Assembly (NCBI GenBank): GCA_016780435.1 | Contig: JADHLU010000009.1 | Location: 1 to 13,647 of the forward strand | Length of the DNA stretch: 13,647 bases | Direction of reading: 5' to 3' | DNA from: Flavobacteriaceae bacterium | GTDB taxonomy: Bacteria; Bacteroidota; Bacteroidia; Flavobacteriales; Flavobacteriaceae | In this document: in pieces, positions 1 through 5,955 of the stretch | Position numbering within the stretch: position 1 is the first letter of the stretch | Layout of the letters: each line of letters starts with the position of its first letter | Program-made: the position numbers and the translations under genes | Notes under the pieces: model-generated | The model's database searches: none | What the model was told of the DNA's origin: nothing | What the model saw: only the letters and a program-made list of their open reading frames with translations

Positions 1-71
1 GTCTTAACCCTTGAGTTTGAGACGCTAAGTAGATTGTTTACGCGCTCCCTGTTCTAAGCCCTTTATTTGCT

Positions 72-79
72 TATTTTTG
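72..79 (+). promoter_or_regulatory. Putative Bacteroidota -7 box upstream of the E1 gene
   Basis: TATTTTTG fits the Bacteroidota vegetative -7 consensus TAnnTTTG at every fixed position. Upstream, CTG at 49-51 is a one-mismatch candidate for the -33 TTG at 20 bases spacing. Transcription would start near 84-88, leaving a short leader before ATG 103. This excludes the in-frame TTG at 67 as a start. The region is A/T rich, so a chance match is possible. Confidence 0.4.
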
Positions 80-102
80 CGTGGCGCATCGCAAGCGACG
101 TT

Positions 103-2499
103 ATGGCAAACAGCGAGATGACATTTCAGGAATTTCAAAGCGAAATCCTCAACGACTACAGGGTTGCCTTTACCAGTCGCGTGTGCAGTATTCTAGGGCG
201 AAAAGAAGTGCTCTTAGGAAGGTCTAAGTTTGGCATCTTTGGCGACGGAAAAGAGCTTCCCCAAATCGCCATGAGTAAATTTTTTAGAAAGGGCGATTAC
301 AGAAGTGGTTACTACCGCGATCAAACCCTACTTCTTGCTCAAGGCCTTTTAGACCCAAAATCTTTTTTTCACACACTCTTCGGTACTACCGATTTGGCAT
401 TAGAGCCCATGCATGGTGGTCGGCAGATGACCGGACACTTTTCTTCTCCCATGTGGAGCAAAGATTCCGGCTGGCTTGACCAAACAAGGCGCTTTAATTC
501 GATTTCAGACATCTCCTCTACCGCGGGTCAAATGCCTAGACTTCTAGGATTAGCTCAGGCCTCTTCATTCTACCGAATGCATCACGAGCAACTACAGCCC
601 GAAAAGTTCTCTGTATCCGGAAACGAGATAGCCTGGGGAACCATTGGAAACGCCTCAACTTCTGAAGGACTTTTTTTTGAGGTAATGAATGCGGCGGCTG
701 TGATGCAGGTTCCGCTGATTATTAGTGTTTGGGATGATGAATACGGCATTTCGGTACCCTCAGAATACCACACGGTTAAACAAAGCATTTCTAAGGCGCT
801 CAAGGGCTTTAAGCGCAACCAACAGCACGCAGGCATCGAAATTATAGAGGTTAAGGGTTGGGATTACGGCGGGCTTATTGAAGCGTATCAAAAAGCCGAG
901 CAATTGTGCAGAACGTTTCATATTCCTGTGCTGGTTCACGTTACTGAACTAACCCAGCCACAGGGCCACAGCACCTCTGGTTCACACGAACGCTATAAGA
1001 CTGACGAGAGGCTTCAATGGGAAAGAGACAACGACTGTCTAAAATTATTTAAAGAGTGGATACTCGAGAAAGAATTCTCTTCTAAAGAAGAGCTCGAGCG
1101 TATTGAGAATGAGATAGAACTTTCAGTGGCCAAGGCCAAAAAAGACGCATTTGAAGAGTTTCAAACGACCGCTAAGCACTACCGTGATCAACTCTATGCT
1201 ATTCTTACCGACAATCAATTAAGTCTACCCAGCACGTTAAAAGACGTTTTTCAGTCGTTAAAGGTTAAGAAACTAGTTTTGAAGAGAGACGTGCTTTCTG
1301 CCGCCCAAGGACTCCTAACGCATAGCGATTCCGATTACAACTCGCCGTGGAGAGCGGAAGTGATTCAGCTGATAGACCAAATAAAAGTCACCGAATCGAG
1401 CCATTACAGCTCAGATTTGATTGACGATACAGCCGGCTCACTACTCAAGGTGGCTACAACAGAAGCCGCATATGCCGAAAATGCACCTTTGGTAGACGGA
1501 AGGCAAATTCTCCAAGAAAACTTCAAGGCGCTCCTGAGTGACGACCCTAGGGTAGTGATTTTCGGAGAAGATACTGGAAAAATTGGAGGTGTCAATAAAG
1601 CGCTAGAGGGCCTTCAAGAACACTTCGGAGAGAGCCGTGTGTTCGACACCAGTATACGAGAAGCGAGTATTATTGGGCAAGGCATCGGTTTGGCCATGCG
1701 CGGCTTGAGACCAATTGCTGAGATACAATATTTAGATTATATCTTCTACGCCATAAATATATTGACTGATGATTTAGCTACCCTTCGCTACAGATCAGTA
1801 GGTCAACAAGTTGCGCCACTTATAATTCGAACTCGAGGGCATCGTTTAGAGGGAATATGGCATTCGGGTTCGCCAATGGGAGGCTTAGTTCATTTGTTGA
1901 GAGGAATCTACATCTTATCGCCTCGAAATATGACCCAGGCCGCTGGAATGTACAACACCTTGCTAAAGGCTAATGAGCCCGGGCTCATTATTGAGCCGCT
2001 AAATGCCTATCGATTAAAGGAACGGCTACCCGAAAATCTTGGAAAATTCACCGTTCCCATCGGAGTAGTTGAGCACGTGCATAGGGGAACAGACATAACC
2101 GTTGTGAGTTACGGATCTACCTTGCGCATCGTTCAGGAGGTTATACCCTCACTGGAATCTCGAGGAATCACCATAGAATTAATTGACGTGCAAACACTAT
2201 GGCCGTTTGATGTAGAGAATCAGTGTGTTGAGAGTATTAAGAAAACCAATCGTTTGGCTATTATTGACGAGGATGTACCAGGAGGATATTCAGGCTACTT
2301 GTTGCAGCAAATTCTAGAGAAACAAGGCGGATACCGCTATTTAGACAGCAAACCGGTGACCTTGTGTTCTAAAGAACATCGACCAGCCTATGGTTCAGAC
2401 GGTGATTATTTTTCAAAGCCTAATGCAGAAGAAATTTTTAAAACACTGTACCAAATGATGCACGAGGCCAATCCGCATCGTTTTCCATCTTTGTTTTAA
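103..2499 (+). CDS. Fused E1 alpha/beta subunit of a 2-oxoacid (probably branched-chain) dehydrogenase complex
   Basis: Thiamine-diphosphate enzyme that decarboxylates a 2-oxoacid and acylates the lipoyl group of E2. It carries both E1 halves in one cytoplasmic chain of 798 residues. Numbering from the chosen start, the alpha half (about 1-370) shows GGRQMTGHF near 105-113, the cofactor segment GNASTSEG at 182-189, VWDDEYGIS at 209-217, and the phosphorylation-loop-like PQGHSTSGSHERY at 286-298. After a charged linker, the beta half (about 450-798) shows FGEDTG with the cofactor-contacting Glu489, and WHSGSPMGG with His587 matching the catalytic His of E1 beta. The transketolase C-terminal domain follows. 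The frame is open back to a TTG at 67, but a -7 promoter box at 72-79 argues for ATG 103; ATG 118 is also possible. No E2 or E3 gene adjoins. Branched-chain versus pyruvate specificity cannot be settled from sequence. Odd point: Asp and Asn are exchanged in the metal-binding motif. Confidence 0.92.
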   Translation: MANSEMTFQEFQSEILNDYRVAFTSRVCSILGRKEVLLGRSKFGIFGDGKELPQIAMSKFFRKGDYRSGYYRDQTLLLAQGLLDPKSFFHTLFGTTDLALEPMHGGRQMTGHFSSPMWSKDSGWLDQTRRFNSISDISSTAGQMPRLLGLAQASSFYRMHHEQLQPEKFSVSGNEIAWGTIGNASTSEGLFFEVMNAAAVMQVPLIISVWDDEYGISVPSEYHTVKQSISKALKGFKRNQQHAGIEIIEVKGWDYGGLIEAYQKAEQLCRTFHIPVLVHVTELTQPQGHSTSGSHERYKTDERLQWERDNDCLKLFKEWILEKEFSSKEELERIENEIELSVAKAKKDAFEEFQTTAKHYRDQLYAILTDNQLSLPSTLKDVFQSLKVKKLVLKRDVLSAAQGLLTHSDSDYNSPWRAEVIQLIDQIKVTESSHYSSDLIDDTAGSLLKVATTEAAYAENAPLVDGRQILQENFKALLSDDPRVVIFGEDTGKIGGVNKALEGLQEHFGESRVFDTSIREASIIGQGIGLAMRGLRPIAEIQYLDYIFYAINILTDDLATLRYRSVGQQVAPLIIRTRGHRLEGIWHSGSPMGGLVHLLRGIYILSPRNMTQAAGMYNTLLKANEPGLIIEPLNAYRLKERLPENLGKFTVPIGVVEHVHRGTDITVVSYGSTLRIVQEVIPSLESRGITIELIDVQTLWPFDVENQCVESIKKTNRLAIIDEDVPGGYSGYLLQQILEKQGGYRYLDSKPVTLCSKEHRPAYGSDGDYFSKPNAEEIFKTLYQMMHEANPHRFPSLF
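1971..1990. repeat. Perfect 20-base palindrome inside the E1 coding region
   Basis: TAATGAGCCC is followed immediately by its exact reverse complement, giving a 20-base perfect dyad centred on CCCGGG. The symmetry breaks at the next base on each side. It encodes part of the segment ANEPGLII near residue 625 of the E1 protein. A shorter GAGCC echo follows at 1993-1997. It could be a protein-binding or modification site, or chance. No function is known. Confidence 0.6.
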
Positions 2500-3497
2500 G
2501 TACTAAGTGCCAAGCTCAAAGCCTGATACAGTTCGGTGCTTACATGAGCAGAGGCTAACTGCCCTACTCCTTTTGATCTCAAATCAATACGTCTAAGATC
2601 AGATAACAAGACAGTTAAGCGCTTCATGCTATAAATCCGTGCTGCGTTTTGATAGTCTTTAATAAAGTAAGGCGATACTCCTAAAACCTTAGAAGCCTCT
2701 GACTTATTCTTTAGCGCGTGAAACTTAAACACCTTGCTAAAAAATGAGAATAAAACCGGTAATGTCATTTGAATAGGGTGATCTTTCGCGTTTTCAGCGA
2801 AATAAGCTAGAATATCTGAAGCTTTGTTCATCGAGCCTAGGCTAAGCGCTTTCTGTAACTCGAACACATTAAAGGTGCGATGCACGCCTACGAATCGCTC
2901 TATATGCTCTATTTCAACCTGCTTAATGTCACTTTGAGCCAATTGAATTTTTTGAAGCTCACTCTTTATCCGTTTTGGATCATTACCTACTGCGGCTAAA
3001 AAGAGTTGTTTGGCCTTAGGATCAAACGCGAGATCCATTTTTTGAAGTTCGTTGTCGAACCATTGTGGCACCTCGTTTTCATACAACTTCTTGCACTCAA
3101 TGAGTCCCTCTTGGCGCTCAATTTCCTTGATCACCTTCTTTCTTCTATCTATGCTCGTACTGTGCATCAAAAAAACCAATACACACTGATTGTTCGGATG
3201 CTCTAGATACGACTCTAGTTCGGTCAATTGCCGAGATAATGCCTGGGCCTGACGCACAAGGACTAACGTTCTAGGATACATCATGGGAAGCTGGCGTGCA
3301 CGCTCAATTACTTGAGACATTCCCAAATCAGACCCATAAAGTACGGTTTGGTTAAAGTCTCTAAAGTCTTCTTCAACGATTGTTTGCTCAAACCAGCTGC
3401 CCAATTCATCTAAGAAATAAGACTCATCACCGTAAATTATATAGCAACTTGCCAACTTTTCATTAGCCAAATGAGACTTTAAGCGCTCTAATCGCAT
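2496..3497 (-). CDS. holA: DNA polymerase III delta subunit (clamp loader)
   Basis: Delta subunit of the DnaX clamp loader, which opens the beta sliding clamp during replication. The 333-residue length fits the family (about 340). It starts with the typical fold entry YIIYGDESYFLDEL at 19-32, which replaces a Walker A because delta binds no ATP. Further hallmarks are PMMYPRTLVLVRQA (71-84), the helical lid segment GNDPKRIKSELQKI (171-184) and the C-terminal collar domain with RIDLRSKGVG (303-312). An ATG at 3533 lies in frame, but it would add 12 residues and overlap the divergent neighbour, and homologous proteins begin close to the conserved helix, so the ATG at 3497 was chosen. The stop overlaps the E1 stop by four bases tail to tail, with no terminator between them. 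Only 27 bases separate it from the divergent gene at 3525. Recognition rests on diffuse similarity, as usual for delta. Confidence 0.85.
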   Translation of the reverse strand: MRLERLKSHLANEKLASCYIIYGDESYFLDELGSWFEQTIVEEDFRDFNQTVLYGSDLGMSQVIERARQLPMMYPRTLVLVRQAQALSRQLTELESYLEHPNNQCVLVFLMHSTSIDRRKKVIKEIERQEGLIECKKLYENEVPQWFDNELQKMDLAFDPKAKQLFLAAVGNDPKRIKSELQKIQLAQSDIKQVEIEHIERFVGVHRTFNVFELQKALSLGSMNKASDILAYFAENAKDHPIQMTLPVLFSFFSKVFKFHALKNKSEASKVLGVSPYFIKDYQNAARIYSMKRLTVLLSDLRRIDLRSKGVGQLASAHVSTELYQALSLALST

Positions 3498-3524
3498 AGG
3501 AATTTGGTAATATTGTAGCCTGGT

Positions 3525-3974
3525 ATGGAGCAAGATATATTGAATTTACCCCCGGCTCGATTCAAGGTTAAAAATACCGAAAACAGTCGGCTAATATGGG
3601 ACGTGATTCGAAAAAAATACCTTCCATTAACCCCAGAAGAATGGGTGCGTCAACACGTTGTTCACTTTTTGATGCATCACAAAAATGTATCTGCGAGTCG
3701 GATACTCATAGAACGGGCCGTTCACACCGCACAAAAGCGTTCACGCTTTGATCTTGCGTTAACAACCACCGACGGTCGATTCTCTGCGCTAATAGAGTGC
3801 AAAGCCAGCTCAGTAAGGTTAGATGAGACCGCGGTTTATCAGATGCAGCGATACGCTTATGAATTAAAACCTGAAACACTCGTCTTGACCAACGGCCTTC
3901 AACACTTGATATTTCAATGGAATGGCCCAGACCAGAGTTACCATCAAATCGAAAACTTTCCTGATAATCTGTAG
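3525..3974 (+). CDS. Stand-alone HsdR N-terminal-like (PD-(D/E)XK fold) protein
   Basis: Small 149-residue protein resembling the HsdR N-terminal domain family (Pfam HSDR_N_2, by recollection) found as single genes in Bacteroidota. The opening LNLPPARFKVK and KKYLPLTPEEWVRQH (30-44) are typical of that family. A nuclease-fold core is visible: RSRFDLALT with Asp76, a following strand ending IECKAS with Glu91 and Lys93, then Gln106 in a helix. These fit the D-(x)n-E-x-K active site. No helicase, methylase or specificity subunit is nearby, so it is not part of a restriction system here. It is divergent from holA by 27 bases, and six bases precede the glycosyltransferase start, suggesting co-transcription. 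Biological role unknown. Nuclease activity is inferred from the motif only. There is no Shine-Dalgarno; the ATG follows a weak -7-like TAATATTG at 3508-3515. Confidence 0.8.
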   Translation: MEQDILNLPPARFKVKNTENSRLIWDVIRKKYLPLTPEEWVRQHVVHFLMHHKNVSASRILIERAVHTAQKRSRFDLALTTTDGRFSALIECKASSVRLDETAVYQMQRYAYELKPETLVLTNGLQHLIFQWNGPDQSYHQIENFPDNL

Positions 3975-3980
3975 CGTTAA

Positions 3981-4976
3981 ATGAAAGAACTAGCCGTGGT
4001 CATTTTAAATTACAATGGCCAAGAATTATTAGAGCGTTTTCTACCTTCAGTAATAGACCATTCTGGTGATGCTCAAATTTATATCATCGATAATCAGTCA
4101 GAAGACCAATCGGTTGCTTGGATCAGAGGGCACTACCCTACGCAGGTCAAGTGCATTGTTTTAGATAGAAATTACGGGTTTGCAGAAGGATACAATCGAG
4201 GCCTTCAATCAGTAGAAGAACCTTATTGGTGCTTACTAAATTCGGATATTAGGGTGAGTCCAAACTACACCCTGAGGCCCTTGGAGCTCTTAAAACAGAA
4301 TGACTCGATTGCTGCGGTTCAACCAAAGATTCGCAGTGAACGCCATCCAGAGTACTTTGAATACGCCGGGGCCGCAGGCGGATTTCTGGATTACCTTGGC
4401 TATCCGTACTGCAGAGGAAGACTTTTTCAATCCATTGAACGAGATGAAGGGCAATACAACGATGAGCGTTCGGTTTTTTGGACCACTGGAGCTTGTATGT
4501 TCATCAAAAAAACGGTCTTTTACGAAGTCGGTCAATTTGATGCCGATTATTTTGCGCATCAAGAAGAAATAGACCTGTGCTGGAGAGCTCAGCACAAAGG
4601 CTATCAACTGTGGTATACACATAATAGTTGCGTTTACCATCTCGGCGGATCCACTTTGAGCAACTCTAATCCCTTTAAGACCTATTTGAATTTTCGCAAT
4701 TCGTTATTTACACTTGCCAAAAACCTTGGAGCAAAAGAACGTGCAATGGTTCTGCTCATTCGCTTAATTCTAGACGGTATCGCGGGAATTTTATTTCTCT
4801 TTCAAGGAAAGCCACTTCACACGTTGTCAGTGCTAAGAGCTCATTTCAACTTTTACCTCTCTATTTCTTCTTTAGCAGTAAAAAGAAGAGAAATTCGGCC
4901 AACAGCAATTATTAGATCTCCCTTTTCAATCGTGTTTCATCACTTTGTATTAGGCAGAAAAAAGATTGTAAAATAG
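3981..4976 (+). CDS. Family 2 glycosyltransferase (rhamnosyltransferase/WbbL-like)
   Basis: Nucleotide-sugar-dependent GT-A fold transferase of 331 residues, probably building cell-envelope polysaccharide at the inner face of the membrane. The opening strand AVVILNYNG (5-13), IIDNQSEDQS (35-44) and NYGFAEGYNRG (64-74) form the nucleotide-binding part. LLNSDIRV (85-92) carries the metal-binding NSD variant of DXD. TTGACMFIKK (168-177) and HQEEIDLCWRAQ (193-204) are the acceptor-side and catalytic-base region. A hydrophobic stretch at about 255-275 followed by basic residues may attach the protein to the membrane. The donor sugar cannot be predicted. The start lies six bases after the stop of the HsdR-N-like gene, so the two are probably one transcript. 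No other polysaccharide genes surround it. Confidence 0.9.
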   Translation: MKELAVVILNYNGQELLERFLPSVIDHSGDAQIYIIDNQSEDQSVAWIRGHYPTQVKCIVLDRNYGFAEGYNRGLQSVEEPYWCLLNSDIRVSPNYTLRPLELLKQNDSIAAVQPKIRSERHPEYFEYAGAAGGFLDYLGYPYCRGRLFQSIERDEGQYNDERSVFWTTGACMFIKKTVFYEVGQFDADYFAHQEEIDLCWRAQHKGYQLWYTHNSCVYHLGGSTLSNSNPFKTYLNFRNSLFTLAKNLGAKERAMVLLIRLILDGIAGILFLFQGKPLHTLSVLRAHFNFYLSISSLAVKRREIRPTAIIRSPFSIVFHHFVLGRKKIVK

Positions 4977-5011
4977 TCTTGGTTCCTTCTAAAGTTTGGC
5001 AAAGTATTTGC

Positions 5012-5019
5012 TACTTTTA
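5012..5019 (+). promoter_or_regulatory. Possible -7 box for the OmpA-family gene
   Basis: TACTTTTA matches TAnnTTTG except for the last base, and lies 20 bases before the ATG in an A/T-rich 63-base gap. The nearest TTG at 4996-4998 is only 13 bases upstream, too close for a good -33. A rival, poorer box is AGTATTTG at 5003-5010, which pairs with TTG at 4979-4981 at 21 bases. One of the two probably drives the gene. The choice is not secure. Confidence 0.25.
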
Positions 5020-5039
5020 ATGTTGAAAAATCAATTATC

Positions 5040-5903
5040 ATGAAATTACATGTTTTATCTGTTGCGTTTATCGCACTAACCTTGGGATCTTGTGTCTCAT
5101 CAAAAAGGTTCAACACAGTTAATAAAGACCTCGAAAGCACTAAGTCTGAATTGGCTTCAACCAAAAGAACCATGAACGACTATGCCTCTGAAATTGGCAA
5201 GTATGAGGCTCAGGTTAAGGCCTTATCAGACCAGAACAATTTCCTTAGATCAAACAATCAAGATTTGATCAACAACATGGACAACTTCACTACGCTAACT
5301 TCTAAAGGCGCAGAAAACCTTGAAAAGACACTTGAAAGTCTTAAGGAGAAAGAGTTGACCATCAACAAACTCCAAAACGCAATCACCCGAAGAGACTCAG
5401 TAAACCTTGCTTTAGTGGCTAGTTTAAAAGGTGCACTCGGAAATCTGAACGATCAAGACATTGAAATCAATGTAGAGAAAGGTGTTGTGTTCGTCTCTAT
5501 TGCTGATAAGCTTCTGTTTAGAAGCGGAAGCTACAGTGTTTCTGAAGAAGCAAAACGCATCTTAGGTAAGGTGGCCACAGTGGTAAACGCAAAGCCTGAT
5601 TTTGAGTTTATGGTTGAAGGACACACCGATAATGTACCTTACAAAACCAACGTAGAGATCAAAGACAATTGGGACCTATCTGTTAAACGTGCCACAGCGA
5701 TTGTGCGTATTCTTCAAAACGAATTCAAGGTAGATCCTAAGCGTATGACCGCAGCAGGCAGAAGCTACTACGCTCCTCTTGTAGAGAATAATTCTGCAGC
5801 CAATAGAGCGCGCAATAGAAGAACCCGTATTGTAGTATTACCTAAACTCGATCAGTTCTATTCGATGATCGAAGACGGTATGAAAGACCCATCTATTCAA
5901 TAG
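5040..5903 (+). CDS. OmpA-family outer-membrane lipoprotein, peptidoglycan anchor
   Basis: Predicted lipoprotein of 287 residues tying the outer membrane to peptidoglycan. The signal peptide ends in the lipobox LGSC, with lipidated Cys18. The following VSSKRF lacks an obvious flavobacterial surface-export signal, so the protein should face the periplasm. Residues 22-115 are a Lys/Glu-rich coiled coil with almost no Pro or Gly. The C-terminal OmpA/MotB-like domain spans about 140-267, with ADKLLFRSGSY (155-165), EGHTDNVPY (193-201), NWDLSVKRA (210-218) and NRARNRRTRIVV (255-266), the last two including the peptidoglycan-contact region. The tail LPKLDQFYSMIEDGMKD is, by recollection, common in Bacteroidota members. 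No beta-barrel domain is present. The gene probably has its own promoter in the 63-base gap and ends at a strong hairpin terminator. Confidence 0.92.
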   Translation: MKLHVLSVAFIALTLGSCVSSKRFNTVNKDLESTKSELASTKRTMNDYASEIGKYEAQVKALSDQNNFLRSNNQDLINNMDNFTTLTSKGAENLEKTLESLKEKELTINKLQNAITRRDSVNLALVASLKGALGNLNDQDIEINVEKGVVFVSIADKLLFRSGSYSVSEEAKRILGKVATVVNAKPDFEFMVEGHTDNVPYKTNVEIKDNWDLSVKRATAIVRILQNEFKVDPKRMTAAGRSYYAPLVENNSAANRARNRRTRIVVLPKLDQFYSMIEDGMKDPSIQ

Positions 5904-5925
5904 TAAAGGGTTTTACCCAAACAAT

Positions 5926-5955
5926 CTAAAAAGCCCTCCTTGAGGGCTTTTTTAG
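5926..5955. terminator. Bidirectional intrinsic terminator between the ompA-type gene and uvrD
   Basis: A hairpin with stem AAAAAGCCCTC (5928-5938), three-base loop (5939-5941) and GAGGGCTTTTT (5942-5952) forms 11 uninterrupted pairs. A T run follows on the + strand, and by symmetry a U run also follows in the - strand transcript. It sits 24 bases after the stop of the + gene, and the uvrD stop codon (5952-5954) lies inside its arm. One element therefore serves both convergent genes. Confidence 0.9.

Noticed and set aside
1..57. Open stretch of 18 codons in frame 1 ending in TAA at 55-57, a possible tail of an upstream gene
   Set aside because: Too short to identify, with no recognisable motif. 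It may be the end of a gene to the left, but nothing in the window supports this.
67..102. In-frame TTG at 67 as the start of the E1 gene
   Set aside because: It would add 12 residues unlike the family N-terminus and lies upstream of a consensus -7 box at 72-79.
3525..3974. Restriction-modification system
   Set aside because: Only an HsdR-N-like domain is present, without helicase, methyltransferase or specificity subunit.
5248..5270. Inverted repeat GATCAAA...TTTGATC in the OmpA-type gene
   Set aside because: Seven pairs with a nine-base loop inside a coding coiled-coil region rich in repeated codons; expected by chance.
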